The notes beneath the pieces are model-generated. The model saw only the letters and a list, made by a program, of their open reading frames with translations. It was not told the origin of the DNA and did not search any database. Made by a program: the position numbers and the translations under genes. Below, piece by piece: positions 1-11,482 of a stretch of DNA of 64,000 bases (positions are counted from its first letter, which is position 1; the number at the start of each line of letters is the position of its first letter). The DNA comes from Rhizobium rhizogenes (lineage in GTDB: Bacteria; Pseudomonadota; Alphaproteobacteria; Rhizobiales; Rhizobiaceae): NCBI RefSeq assembly GCF_002005205.3, contig NZ_CP019701.2, positions 744,001 to 808,000 on the forward strand. Reading direction: 5' to 3'.

Positions 1-1535
1 CGGGTGCCACAGCCGTCGCGTCGCGGCCGGATATTGTCGACCGCAACGGCAAATTGCTGGCCACCGATCTCAACATGGTGTCGCTCTACGCGGATCCGCG
101 CCGGGTGGTCGATCCGGATGAGGTGGTGGAAAAACTCGCGACTGTCATCCCCAATCTCGACTGGCGCGAAACGCACCGCAGATTGCGCTCGGATAGCGGC
201 TTCCAGTGGCTGCGCCGCCAACTCACACCCCGGCAGCAGGCGGATATCCTCAATCTCGGCATACCCGGCATCGGTTTTCGGCCGGAAAAACGGCGATTTT
301 ATCCGGGTGGCCCGACCGCCTCGCACATTATCGGCCATGTGAACGTCGACAATCAGGGCCTTGCCGGCATGGAGCGTTATCTCGACCAGCAGGGGCTCGC
401 CGATCTGCGCGCCACCGGTCTTGCGAGCGGCATGGCGCTGGAGCCGGTGAAACTGTCGATCGATCTGCGGGTGCAGAACATCGTTCGTGAGATCGTCATG
501 AAGGCGAAAAACGACTATCAGGCGGAAGCGGCGGGCGCGGTGATCCTCGATGTGGAGACGGGCGAGGTGCTGGCCATGGCCTCGGTGCCGGACTACGACC
601 CCAACGAACCGTCCCGCACCCTTGCCGATGGCAGCATCGACAGGGAGTATGAAAAGGGCTGGTTCAACCGCATGAGCAACGCCACCTTCGAGATGGGCTC
701 CACCTTCAAGAGCTTCACGCTCGCCATGGGGCTGGATGCGGGCGCGATCACGCTCAATTCGGTGGTCGACGCATCGCGGCCGATCCGCATGGGCGGCTTC
801 ACCATCAAGGATTTCTGGGGCAAGAACCGCCCGCTTTCAATCGCGGAAGTGTTTCAATATTCCTCCAACATCGGCACGGCGGCCGTCGCCGACATGGTCG
901 GTGTCGAAGGCCACCAGCAATTCCTGACGAAACTCGGATTGCTGTCGCGCATGGAGACCGAAATGCCCGGCGTGGCGACGCCAACCCAGCCGAGGACGTG
1001 GAAGAAGATCAATTCCGTCACCATTTCCTTCGGACACGGTATCGCCACCACGCCGCTGCAGACGGCGGTTGCCGCCGCAGCGCTCATCAATGGCGGAAAC
1101 CTGATTTCACCGACCTTCCTGTCGCGTTCAAGGGAAGATGCGGCAACGGTTTCCCGTGCCGTCATCAAGGGAAAGACCAGCGCCGATATGCGTTATCTTT
1201 TCAACTGGAACGGTATCAAGGGCTCCGGCAGGCGTGCGCAGGTCGATGGTTTCCATGTGGGCGGCAAGACCGGAACCGCCGACAAGGTCATCAATGGCCG
1301 ATACGCCAAGGATATCAATTTCAACAGTTTCGTCGCCGCCTTCCCGATGCACAGGCCGAGATATGTCGTTCTATCGATGATCGATGCGCCGAAGACGGGT
1401 GAGAATGGCGGCCGCACGGCAGCCTCCACCGCAGCGCCGATGATCCGCGAAATCGTCGCCCAGACGGCAGCGCTCCTCGGTGTCAAACCGCGTTTCGGTT
1501 ACGAAGCGGAATCGCAATTGCTGATGGATTATTGA
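1..1535 (+). CDS. ftsI: FtsI-like class B penicillin-binding protein (PBP3-type), 5' end missing
   Basis: Septal-type peptidoglycan DD-transpeptidase acting in the periplasm. The reading frame is open from the window edge (first full codon at position 3) and begins with RPDIVDRNGKLLATD, the usual start of the PBP dimerisation domain after the signal-anchor, so the membrane anchor lies upstream of the window. The transpeptidase domain has all three motifs: SxxK as STFK in EMGSTFKSF, SxN as SSN in QYSSNIGTA, and KTG in VGGKTGTADK. A TTG at 54 would give a complete-looking ORF but is an internal codon. The downstream neighbour is rarD on the other strand, not murE, so this is not the dcw-cluster copy. 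From memory A. tumefaciens has two PBP3 paralogues; this may be the second (PBP3b), which I cannot verify here. Confidence 0.93.
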   Translation, partial: GATAVASRPDIVDRNGKLLATDLNMVSLYADPRRVVDPDEVVEKLATVIPNLDWRETHRRLRSDSGFQWLRRQLTPRQQADILNLGIPGIGFRPEKRRFYPGGPTASHIIGHVNVDNQGLAGMERYLDQQGLADLRATGLASGMALEPVKLSIDLRVQNIVREIVMKAKNDYQAEAAGAVILDVETGEVLAMASVPDYDPNEPSRTLADGSIDREYEKGWFNRMSNATFEMGSTFKSFTLAMGLDAGAITLNSVVDASRPIRMGGFTIKDFWGKNRPLSIAEVFQYSSNIGTAAVADMVGVEGHQQFLTKLGLLSRMETEMPGVATPTQPRTWKKINSVTISFGHGIATTPLQTAVAAAALINGGNLISPTFLSRSREDAATVSRAVIKGKTSADMRYLFNWNGIKGSGRRAQVDGFHVGGKTGTADKVINGRYAKDINFNSFVAAFPMHRPRYVVLSMIDAPKTGENGGRTAASTAAPMIREIVAQTAALLGVKPRFGYEAESQLLMDY

Positions 1536-1581
1536 CCCCCTCATTGCTGTGACGGGCACAGGAATGAGGGGAAAAGCCAGG

Positions 1582-2490
1582 TTATCGCTTGAGCCGCATC
1601 AGGCTCGAGCCGGTATAGATCGCCAGCGCCACCCAGATCATCGCAAACGCCGCCATCCGCACCATGTCGAAGGGTTCCTTGAAGATGAAGATGGCGATGA
1701 GGAAGATCATCGTCGGCGCGATATATTGCATGATGCCGATGGTCGACAGCCGCAGCAGTTTTGCGCCATTGCCATAGAGAATGAGGGGAACGGCGGTGAT
1801 CACGCCGCTTGCGGCCAGAAGCCATGTGTCTGCGGAATTGCCGCCCATGAAATGCGCCTGTCCACTGAAGGCAAGCCAGATCATGACCAGCACGGCGGGG
1901 ATGGACAGCAGCATGACTTCCAGCAGGAATCCCTGCGTCGCGCCGATCGGCAATGTCTTGCGGAAGAAAGCGTAAAAGCCCCACGAGACAGTCAGCGCGA
2001 TGGAGACCCAGGGCAGGCTGCCGGCGTGCCAGGTGAGAATCGCCACCGCCACCGCCACGAGGCTGATGGCGGCAATCTGCGCCGGGTAGAGCTTTTCCTT
2101 CAGCAGCACTGCGCCAAGGAAGATGCTGAACAGCGGATTGATGAAATAGCCAAGTGCGGCGTCAAGCGTGCGGCCGGCGCCGATCGACCAGATATAGACA
2201 CCCCAGTTGATGCTGATGAGGGCGGCGGTAAGGCTCGCCATGGCCAGCATTTTCGGGTTTTTCAGTGCCGTGCGGATTTCCGCCGTGCGCCCGAGCGCGA
2301 TCAGCACGACCGCCGCGATCGGCACCGACCAGATGACGCGATGCACGATAACTTCGATCGGCGAAATATGCGCGACCGCCTTCATGTAAAAGGGGAGAAA
2401 GCCCCACAGCAGATAAGCGGAGAGCGCGAAAGCAAAACCGCGCGCGCTATCGCCGCCCTCTTGGGCCGGGAGCGTTTTGTCGAGTGCCAT
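1582..2490 (-). CDS. rarD: RarD/EamA-family inner-membrane permease
   Basis: Integral membrane protein of the drug/metabolite transporter superfamily, RarD subfamily; the family substrate is not settled (named for chloramphenicol sensitivity). About ten hydrophobic segments are visible, starting with GFAFALSAYLLWGFLPFYMK and including the typical HRVIWS stretch after the second segment. I chose the ATG at 2490 (MALDKTLPAQEGG, 302 aa), which matches the usual family length of about 300; an upstream in-frame start at 2550 would add 20 residues of non-membrane sequence. It is convergent with the FtsI-like gene, with a 46-bp gap. No substrate-specific context is present. Confidence 0.9.
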   Translation of the reverse strand: MALDKTLPAQEGGDSARGFAFALSAYLLWGFLPFYMKAVAHISPIEVIVHRVIWSVPIAAVVLIALGRTAEIRTALKNPKMLAMASLTAALISINWGVYIWSIGAGRTLDAALGYFINPLFSIFLGAVLLKEKLYPAQIAAISLVAVAVAILTWHAGSLPWVSIALTVSWGFYAFFRKTLPIGATQGFLLEVMLLSIPAVLVMIWLAFSGQAHFMGGNSADTWLLAASGVITAVPLILYGNGAKLLRLSTIGIMQYIAPTMIFLIAIFIFKEPFDMVRMAAFAMIWVALAIYTGSSLMRLKR

Positions 2491-2717
2491 GGGAGTACCA
2501 CCAATCGTTGGGATAGTTCCTTCATAGCGGATCGGCTTGACGGGAGCCAATTCATTTCCGTGAAGGGTTCATGAGAAAAACTGCATGAATAAAGGGCGTT
2601 TTGCCCGCAAAACGGGCTTCAGTCGCGACCGACAGGGGATTCACGCCGGCAGGTCCAGCGTGAATCCGGTTTGAATCATTGTCTCATCCGGCCTCTGCAA
2701 CCGGTTGAACGGACTGG

Positions 2718-4155
<1,438 letters not shown>

Positions 4156-4156
<1 letters not shown>

Positions 4157-4617
4157 CAGCGGCCTTCTTCCGGCGGCCATACCTGCGTGTCGTGATCCGG
4201 GTGCTGATAGGAGGTGATCTCCGCCTCGTCGACGCCCTGTTCCACCGCCGGCTTGCTGAAGAGCTGCTCGATCCACGGCATGCGCTTGTGGAAATTGACC
4301 TGCACCTGCGGCTCGATACGCTCCGGCTCATCGAAAGCGCCGATGGCGATCTCCACGCCGCCGGGATAATGATAGGTCAGCGGCGTGCCGCATTTGTTGC
4401 AGAAACCGCGATGGATTTTTGCCGAGGAGCGGAAGAGGGCTGGCTGGCCGCGTGTCCAGGCCAGATGCGCCTGATCGGCGCTGACCAGCGCGCCGAAGAA
4501 ATTGCCGAAATGTTTCTGGCACATGCGGCAATGGCAGATGGAGGCCCGGCCAAGCTTGCCGGCGTGAAAACGCACGGCGCCGCACTGGCATCCGCCGGAA
4601 AAGCCCGCTTCACTCAT
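4156..4617 (-). CDS. GFA-domain zinc protein, copy 2 of 3
   Basis: 153-aa GFA-fold protein. Zinc-site cysteines appear in GGCQCGAVRF, ICHCRMCQK and FCNKCGTPLTY. The start at 4617 (MSEAGFSGGCQCG) overlaps the stop of copy 1 by 4 bp (ATGA), and its own stop overlaps the start of copy 3 by one base (TGATG). The C-terminal tail SYQHPDHDTQVWPPEE matches copy 1 closely. The three copies look like an old tandem duplication: motifs and tail are kept, but the rest has diverged, so they probably differ in substrate or partner. Formaldehyde or S-hydroxymethyl-glutathione chemistry is only the family name. Confidence 0.9.
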
Positions 4618-5090
4618 TTTCTGTTCTCCGGTGGCCAGCTTTTGGTGTCGTGGTCGGGATGCTGATAGGAGATCAGGTTGGTGAGATAGTCCACCGAGGT
4701 CAGGTCGTCTTCCGTGGGAACGGCCGGCAGCGTGTGGATGCTGTCGACGAAATCGATCTTGCGCTCCACACCCCACTGAATGGTCGGCGGCAGTGCCGCG
4801 GGATCGTCAAACGCACCGGCGGCCACCGCCACGCCATCCGGTGCCTCATAGGTCAAAGGCGTGCCGCATTCCGGGCAGAAGCCGCGCTTGACGACGCTGG
4901 AGGACTGGAAGCGCTTCGGCTCTCCCCGGGTCCATTCAAATTCCACGCCACGCACCGAAACCAGCGGTGCGTAATAGGCCCCGAACGCTTTCTGGCACAT
5001 GCGGCAATGACAGATCGAACTGTCTTTCAGATCGCCGGTAGCGCGAAAACGGATCGCGCCGCACTGGCATCCGCCGGTATGGGTGGTCAT
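4614..5090 (-). CDS. GFA-domain zinc protein, copy 1 of 3
   Basis: 158-aa GFA-fold protein, first of the tandem set. Motifs are GGCQCGAIRF, SICHCRMCQKAFG and FCPECGTPLTYE. The ATG at 5090 overlaps the stop of the DUF559 gene by 4 bp, and its TGA overlaps the ATG of copy 2 by 4 bp. The C-terminus ends SYQHPDHDTKSWPPENRK. Relative to copies 2 and 3 it has an insertion before the tail (DSIHTLPAVPTEDDLTS region). The overlaps imply one mRNA with coupled translation and possibly balanced amounts of the three proteins. Confidence 0.9.
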   Translation of the reverse strand: MTTHTGGCQCGAIRFRATGDLKDSSICHCRMCQKAFGAYYAPLVSVRGVEFEWTRGEPKRFQSSSVVKRGFCPECGTPLTYEAPDGVAVAAGAFDDPAALPPTIQWGVERKIDFVDSIHTLPAVPTEDDLTSVDYLTNLISYQHPDHDTKSWPPENRK

Positions 5091-5455
5091 GGTTGGTTCT
5101 CCTTTACCGTTCGGATAATGTGGAGACAGACATTGTCGATGTCGCTCATGATATCGTCGTTCCAGAAGCGGAGGACGGTCCAGCCAAGTTCCTCGAGTGC
5201 CTGCGTTCTGTGCAGGTCATAGGCTGCCGCAGCGTCGTCCGCGTGCTGAAACCCGTCCAGTTCGACGACGATCTTATGCGACGGGCAGGCGAAATCAACG
5301 ATGTATCCGCAAACCGGTAGCTGGCGTCTGAAAGAGAGGCCGTCTAGGCGATGAGCACGGACGGCGTTCCAGAACCTCAGTTCGGGGTCGGTCATGGCCT
5401 TTCGCATCTGTCGGGCATGTGACCGATGTTGAGGATTGACCTTGGCGTGGGGCAC
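5087..5455 (-). CDS. DUF559 endonuclease-like protein (PD-(D/E)XK fold)
   Basis: 122-aa protein of the DUF559 family, which resembles very-short-patch-repair (Vsr) nucleases. Visible signature: MTDPELRFWNAVRAHRL, then FRRQLPVCGYIVDFAC, then KIVVELDGFQH, consistent with a D...ExD-type PD-(D/E)XK core, and RFWNDDI near the end. The start is GTG at 5455; no convincing Shine-Dalgarno lies before it, and an internal ATG (MRKAMTDPE) is possible. It heads the coupled cassette DUF559-GFA-GFA-GFA-pip. DUF559 genes are scattered through genomes without fixed context; the biological role is not established. Confidence 0.85.
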   Translation of the reverse strand: MPHAKVNPQHRSHARQMRKAMTDPELRFWNAVRAHRLDGLSFRRQLPVCGYIVDFACPSHKIVVELDGFQHADDAAAAYDLHRTQALEELGWTVLRFWNDDIMSDIDNVCLHIIRTVKENQP

Positions 5456-5530
5456 GGGATGCTCGCGGCTTGATGGAGTACCGCGAGATTGGAGTATGGT
5501 GTGGTCGAAAGCAAGGGCGTGTCGTGGGGC

Positions 5531-5689
5531 TTACCCCCTCTGCCCTGCCGGGCATCTCCCCCTCAAGGGGGGAGATCAGCAGGAGGCGCTACCGCCACTT
5601 CATTCGCAAACGTTGAGATGGGCGAGACCTTGCCGCAGATCGATCTCCCCCCTTGAGGGGGAGATGCCCGGCAGGGCAGAGGGGGGTAA
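5531..5689. repeat. Long palindromic intergenic repeat (MITE/RIME-like), copy A
   Basis: Two arms of about 47 bp form an almost perfect inverted repeat: 5531-5577 and 5642-5689 differ by one extra base in the G/C run. Arms read from the outside TTACCCCC, then TGCCCTGCCGGGCATC, then an inner CTCAAG hairpin ending GATC. The roughly 64-bp centre contains CGCAAACGTTGAG. A homologous element lies at 23797-23951 and shares both arms and this central motif. It lies between the DUF559 gene and the 3' end of cysS. No ORF is present, so any mobility would need transposase supplied from elsewhere. Family name is uncertain. Confidence 0.85.
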
Positions 5690-5710
5690 ACCGCAAGCCG
5701 CAGCAGCAAA

Positions 5711-7096
<1,386 letters not shown>

Positions 7097-7302
7097 GCGG
7101 CAGTTCCCTAAAGGCAGAATATTATCCTGGCCGGAACGTTTATCTTTCTTGACCTTGCGGGAGACGAAAACGATCTGGCCGGTGGCGAACCAGCAAAAAA
7201 AATCTCAGCAGCAGGTGCAGATCATCGTTCTCATATCTTGCTTTATGGCGCGGCGGTGCGGCCCGGTCAAGAGGGAGCGGACCGCAGCTTTTTTGCTGTA
7301 GT

Positions 7303-7929
7303 CTACTTATCTCCAATTAGCATCCATTCATGCATAGCCTGCACAACTTCGACAGTCGGGTACTCTTTAATATCGCTTTCGGATGACCCTGCGGCGAGTT
7401 CTCGTTCCCAGTACCATTCTTGGAAGGCAGCATACTCGCCTAGTATTTTTGACGGTCCAATCCTCTCTGCGCCTGCCTGAGATACAAGCCAGTTGCGAAC
7501 ACGCTTTACCGCCTTTTCGTAGTCGCCGCTATGGGACTCTATGTCCCAACCGGAAATGTCCGATAGAGATTTTTGATAGTCGAAACGCTGCTGCTCAAGC
7601 ACGAGAACGACTTTTTGTTGAAGTTTTCCTTCGCCAAAGCATCGGCAAGCATAATCTATACCCAGTTCGAATGGCATGTTCATTCGAGAATATTGATTGG
7701 TCTCAGTCGATTTGCATCGACTGAGATCGTGAATACCATATTTCGAGCTTTTGATGAGTTCGACTATCCGATCCAGTCGGGCCGCGGCGTTGTCGGAATT
7801 TTCGGGAGCGAGGCGTGGAGAAAAACCGAGATATACTACACAGAAGGCTACTGCCTGCAATATTGGGGAAAATTCGTCATCAAATGGGCAGTTAATAAAT
7901 ACGGATTTCTCGAATGGTGGGGCGGCCAC
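7303..7929 (-). CDS. TIR-like 'VFINCPFD' protein, candidate NAD/nucleotide-processing effector
   Basis: 208-aa protein that resembles a family recurring in accessory regions, starting with SVFINCPFDDEF and containing YGIHDLSR and MNMPFELG. This pattern (strand 1 followed by an acidic loop, an alpha/beta core, then a Glu after a hydrophobic helix start) is like TIR and related Rossmannoid hydrolase domains; the Glu of FELG would be the catalytic candidate. That is inference from pattern, not a proven fold. I prefer the GTG at 7929, six bases after AAAGG; a TTG at 7935 overlapping the upstream stop (TTGA) would add two residues. The gene is visibly AT-richer than its neighbours, suggesting transfer. 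It is coupled to the DUF2188 gene just upstream. Confidence 0.75.
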   Translation of the reverse strand: MAAPPFEKSVFINCPFDDEFSPILQAVAFCVVYLGFSPRLAPENSDNAAARLDRIVELIKSSKYGIHDLSRCKSTETNQYSRMNMPFELGIDYACRCFGEGKLQQKVVLVLEQQRFDYQKSLSDISGWDIESHSGDYEKAVKRVRNWLVSQAGAERIGPSKILGEYAAFQEWYWERELAAGSSESDIKEYPTVEVVQAMHEWMLIGDK

Positions 7930-7931
7930 GA

Positions 7932-8156
7932 TCAACCTTTCGGTGGATAAGGGTCTTTGCTAAAAGAGTTTCGCTCACGAATACGTCCGTCGCGTCCGTG
8001 AATGTATAGTTCGGTTTTTTGATTACGTGCAATCTCTGTTGCTGCCTTTACTGCGGCAGCCTGTGTTTCATGGACACTTGTAGCACGTGATGCTCCTGCC
8101 TTCTTCACAGTCCACTTGCCGGATTGTGGGACCACATGTTGACCTTTGCGCGACAT
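7932..8156 (-). CDS. DUF2188 small protein
   Basis: 74-aa protein matching the DUF2188 pattern: HVVPQSGKWTVKKAGASRAT, TQAAAVKAATEIARNQ, ELYIHGRDGRIRERNS and DPYPPKG at the C-terminus. Function of the family is unknown. The ATG at 8154-8156 is preceded by AAGGGAAAAAC, a reasonable ribosome site, so the longer upstream reading frame is rejected. Its stop lies at the start region of the TIR-like gene, implying a two-gene operon. Base composition is lower in GC than the flanking core genes. Confidence 0.85.
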   Translation of the reverse strand: MSRKGQHVVPQSGKWTVKKAGASRATSVHETQAAAVKAATEIARNQKTELYIHGRDGRIRERNSFSKDPYPPKG

Positions 8157-8271
8157 TGTTTTTCCCTTAGAAGCACTTCCTTGAGAGGTATTATCGTTCA
8201 GAGCAGAGTGCCAGAGGAAGCGAAAATCGGCAATGAATTTTAAAGCCGCTTTCGTATCAAACGCCCGTATT

Positions 8272-9012
8272 CTACTCCGGCTGACGGTAATCCACGAATC
8301 GGTTTTCCTGCACGAGGAAGAGTTTGCCGGTTTCGGTGAGATCGGGCGAGGCGAGCGGAAGAATGGCTGCGGCCACCTCCGATGGATGCGGCACGGTGGC
8401 CGGGTCTTCGCCGGGCATGGCCTGCGCACGCATCGCCGTGCGCGTCGCGCCGGGATTGATGCTGTTGACGCGAAGCGCGCTCTTCTGCGTTTCCGCCGCC
8501 CAGGTGCGGGCCAGCGCTTCGACTGCCGCCTTGGAGGTGGAATAGACACCCCAGAAGGGGCGACAGCTATGGGCGGCGCCCGAGGACAGGATGAGCGCGC
8601 GGCCGGCATCGGATTTCAACAGCAGCGGCTCGACCGAGCGGATCAGCCGCCAGGTGGCGGTGACATTGATGTTCATGACCCTTTCGAAGACTTTCGCCTC
8701 GATATGGCCAACCGGCGAGATCACGCCGAGAACGCCGGCATTGGCGACGAGAATATCGAGCTTGCCCCAGCGCTCGAAGATATTCGCGCCCAGCGCATCG
8801 ATGGCTTTCATGTCGGAGAGATCGAAGGGAACCAGCGTCGCGGTGCCGCCGACAGCCTTGATGGCGTCGTCCAGCTCCTCAAGACCGCCCACCGTACGGG
8901 CGCAGGCGATGACATGCGCACCGGCCCGGGCGAGTTCCAGCGCCGTGAAATAGCCGATGCCGCGCGAAGCGCCGGTGACGAGAGCGATGCGGCCCTTGAG
9001 ATCGATAGTCAT
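8272..9012 (-). CDS. Short-chain dehydrogenase/reductase (SDR)
   Basis: 246-aa classical SDR oxidoreductase with an NAD(P)-binding Rossmann fold: TGASRGIG near the N-terminus, DLSD after strand 3, NAG in LVANAGVLG, catalytic Ser in ILSSGAAHS and the YxxxK pair in YSTSK. ATG start at 9012. It lies downstream of purF on the same strand but after a strong terminator (9111-9143), so it probably has its own promoter in the 145-bp gap. Substrate unknown. Confidence 0.93.
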   Translation of the reverse strand: MTIDLKGRIALVTGASRGIGYFTALELARAGAHVIACARTVGGLEELDDAIKAVGGTATLVPFDLSDMKAIDALGANIFERWGKLDILVANAGVLGVISPVGHIEAKVFERVMNINVTATWRLIRSVEPLLLKSDAGRALILSSGAAHSCRPFWGVYSTSKAAVEALARTWAAETQKSALRVNSINPGATRTAMRAQAMPGEDPATVPHPSEVAAAILPLASPDLTETGKLFLVQENRFVDYRQPE

Positions 9013-9110
9013 TGTCTCCCCCGAAATGATTGCGCTTCCTTCTACGAAGCGCCGCTGGCCTTTCGCAAGCGATCATATCGTCGCATGCGAGGGACTGAAC
9101 AAAAGGCAAG

Positions 9111-9143
9111 AAAAAAGCGGCCACCGGAAGCCGGATGGCCGCT
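9111..9143 (-). terminator. Rho-independent terminator of purF
   Basis: On the minus strand AGCGGCCATCCGG pairs with CCGGTGGCCGCT around a short TT-centred loop, followed by a run of six T. It starts about 15 bp beyond the purF stop codon. A textbook intrinsic terminator. Confidence 0.88.
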
Positions 9144-9157
9144 CTGTCTGGGGCGTA

Positions 9158-10666
9158 TCAGCCGTTGCTGGCCAGCATGGAAATCTTGCTGCCCATGGCC
9201 TCGCCATTCTTGTCGAGAAGGCGGGTCGGATAATCGCCGGTGAAATAGTGGTCCGTGAACTGCGGACGCGCCGGATTGCGGTTTTCGCCGCCCACCGCAC
9301 GGTAAAGCCCGTCGATGGACAGGAAGGCCAGCGAATCGGCGCCGATATATTTCGCCATCGCCTCGACATCGGCATATTGGTTGGCGAGCAGCTTGTCTGC
9401 GTCCGGCGTGTCGATGCCGTAGAAATCCGGATGGAAGATCATCGGGCTGGCAACGCGGATATGAACTTCCTTGGCGCCGGCTTCGCGGATCATCTGCACG
9501 ATCTTCACCGAGGTCGTGCCGCGCACGATGGAATCATCCACCAGCACCACGCGCTTGCCTTCGATCATCGCCCGGTTGGCGGAGTGCTTCAGCTTGACGC
9601 CGAAAGCGCGGATCTGCTGCGTCGGCTCGATGAAGGTGCGACCGACATAGTGGTTGCGGATAATGCCGTATTCGAAGGGAATACCGCTTTCCTGCGCAAA
9701 ACCAAGTGCCGCCGGCGTTCCGCCATCGGGAACAGGGACCACGACGTCGGCTTCGAGTGGGGCTTCCTTGGCAAGGTTCATGCCCATGTTCTTGCGCGTC
9801 GTATAGACGTTGCGGCCGCCGACGACGGAATCGGGACGGGCGAAATAGACATATTCGAACAGGCAGAGGCGCTCCGGCTGCGGCTTCGAAGGCTTGCGCG
9901 CATCGATGGTGATCGAACCGTCAGGCTGGATTTCGCAGATGATGACTTCGCCGTTTTCAACGTCGCGGACGAATTTCGCGCCGATGATATCGAGAGCGCA
10001 GGTTTCCGAGCAGAAGATCGGCTTGCCGTCCAGCTCGCCCATGACCAGCGGGCGGATGCCGATAGGATCGCGGGCGGCGATCAGCTTGGTGCGTGTCATC
10101 GCCAGCATCGAATAACCGCCTTCCATCTGCCTGATGGCGTCGATGAAACGATCGGCGGTGGAGGAGTGGCGCGAACGGGCGATGAGGTGAAGGACGACTT
10201 CGGTATCCGACGTCGACTGACAGATGGCGCCGGTGGCGATGATCTGGCGGCGCAGCGTCAGGCCGTTGGTGAAATTGCCGTTATGGGCAATGGAAATACC
10301 GCCTTCTTCCAGCTCGGCAAACAGCGGCTGCACGTTGCGCATCGCCACTTCGCCGGTCGTGGAGTAACGCGTGTGGCCAATGGCGATGGAGCCGGGCAGG
10401 CGGGCAAGGGTTGCGGGATCGGTATAATGATCGCCGACAAGGCCCATATGGCGTTCCTGGTGGAAGCGCTTGCCATCGAAGGAGACGATGCCCGCCGCTT
10501 CCTGGCCGCGATGCTGGAGCGCATGCAGGCCGAGAGCGGTCAGCGCAGACGCATCGGCATGGCCGAGAATGCCGAACACGCCGCACTCTTCATGCAGCGT
10601 GTCGCCGTCGATCTCTTCCTTGAAAGTGGCCCCAGGGAACGGGGAATGCGAAAGCGGCTCAATCAT
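9158..10666 (-). CDS. purF: Amidophosphoribosyltransferase
   Basis: First committed enzyme of purine synthesis: glutamine plus PRPP gives 5-phosphoribosylamine. 502 aa. The N-terminal Ntn glutaminase domain would be exposed by removing 27 residues, leaving Cys28 in EECGVFGI; RYSTTG and HNGNFTN are glutaminase motifs. The C-terminal phosphoribosyltransferase domain carries the PRPP loop VVLVDDSIVRGTT. ATG at 10666. It follows cvpA on the same strand, a pairing also known from E. coli, though a stem-loop separates them here. Confidence 0.98.
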   Translation of the reverse strand: MIEPLSHSPFPGATFKEEIDGDTLHEECGVFGILGHADASALTALGLHALQHRGQEAAGIVSFDGKRFHQERHMGLVGDHYTDPATLARLPGSIAIGHTRYSTTGEVAMRNVQPLFAELEEGGISIAHNGNFTNGLTLRRQIIATGAICQSTSDTEVVLHLIARSRHSSTADRFIDAIRQMEGGYSMLAMTRTKLIAARDPIGIRPLVMGELDGKPIFCSETCALDIIGAKFVRDVENGEVIICEIQPDGSITIDARKPSKPQPERLCLFEYVYFARPDSVVGGRNVYTTRKNMGMNLAKEAPLEADVVVPVPDGGTPAALGFAQESGIPFEYGIIRNHYVGRTFIEPTQQIRAFGVKLKHSANRAMIEGKRVVLVDDSIVRGTTSVKIVQMIREAGAKEVHIRVASPMIFHPDFYGIDTPDADKLLANQYADVEAMAKYIGADSLAFLSIDGLYRAVGGENRNPARPQFTDHYFTGDYPTRLLDKNGEAMGSKISMLASNG

Positions 10667-10771
10667 CCGGCTTGCCCTTGCTCTCTACCGAGAAAAAAAG
10701 AAAGACCTCTCCGGTGAGTATCTCCCCCGGTCGGTCCGTCTGTGTCGTGCTTGATATTTAGCACAAATAGC

Positions 10772-10796
10772 GCGCCTTGCATGCATTGCAAGGCGC
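10772..10796. terminator. Perfect 10-bp stem-loop between cvpA and purF
   Basis: GCGCCTTGCA and TGCAAGGCGC form a perfect 10-bp stem around a 5-nt loop, starting 10 bp beyond the cvpA stop. No good T-run follows on the minus strand (GCTATTTG), so it could be a weak terminator, a processing site or a regulatory hairpin upstream of purF. Confidence 0.55.
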
Positions 10797-10805
10797 ACCC
10801 TCGTG

Positions 10806-11393
10806 TCAATTATTCGTTGCTGGCGGATTTGTTGCCGGCACATCTTCCGCAGGCGCCTGCGTCGTCGCCGGTTCCTGCGGTTTTCCAAGGATACGGGCGC
10901 GGATCTGCGGCTCGATATCGTCAGGCAGAACCGCTTCCAGCTTGCCCACCAGCCCGTCGAGGAAGGGCTTGGACTTCGCCTGCGTCACCCATTCCGGCTG
11001 CGTCTTCACATCCACCAGCCAGTTCCAGAAGGCGACCGCGACGACGAGCAGCAGGATGCCGCGCGCCGCGCCGAACAGGAAACCGAGCGTGCGATCCAGC
11101 GCGCCGATGCGGCTGTCGATGATGAAATCGGCAATACGCGAGGTGATGAAGGAAATCACGATCAGCGAGACGAGGAAAACGACGCCTGCCGAACCGGCAA
11201 TGGCGATCTTGTCGTCATCGGTATAGTTGCGCGCATAGGGCAGCAGAACCGGATAAAGATAATAGGCGGCGGCCACCGAACCGGCCCAGCTCGCGATCGA
11301 CAGAATTTCGCGGGAGAAGCCGCGGACCATCGCGAGAATGGCGGAGAAAAGAACAACGGCGATGACGATGCCGTCGAAAATTGTAATGGGCAT
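10806..11393 (-). CDS. cvpA: CvpA-family inner-membrane protein
   Basis: 195-aa membrane protein of the CvpA (colicin V production) family. About four hydrophobic helices are visible: IVIAVVLFSAILAMVRGF, the VAAAYYLYP region, the GVVFLVSLIVISFITS region and GILLLVVAVAFWNW. The C-terminal tail is Pro/Ala/Thr/Asn-rich and probably disordered. CvpA is linked to envelope integrity in enterobacteria and often sits by purF, as here. ATG at 11393. Biochemical activity is unknown. Confidence 0.93.
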   Translation of the reverse strand: MPITIFDGIVIAVVLFSAILAMVRGFSREILSIASWAGSVAAAYYLYPVLLPYARNYTDDDKIAIAGSAGVVFLVSLIVISFITSRIADFIIDSRIGALDRTLGFLFGAARGILLLVVAVAFWNWLVDVKTQPEWVTQAKSKPFLDGLVGKLEAVLPDDIEPQIRARILGKPQEPATTQAPAEDVPATNPPATNN

Positions 11394-11482
11394 ATACCAA
11401 CTCCGGAGGTGCGACGCCTTGTCAGACGCTGCCTTGCCAATTTTGCGATCCTCTTACACCACTGTTTCCCTTGGCGAAAGGA

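Noticed and set aside
1549..2574. 341-codon plus-strand open frame opposite rarD
   Set aside because: Low-complexity His/Arg/Asp-rich translation, no family resemblance, and fully antisense to a well-recognised membrane protein gene.
5087..5455. DUF559 protein as a true Vsr mismatch endonuclease
   Set aside because: No adjacent Dcm-type methyltransferase, and it shows the DUF559 pattern rather than the Vsr zinc and active-site set.
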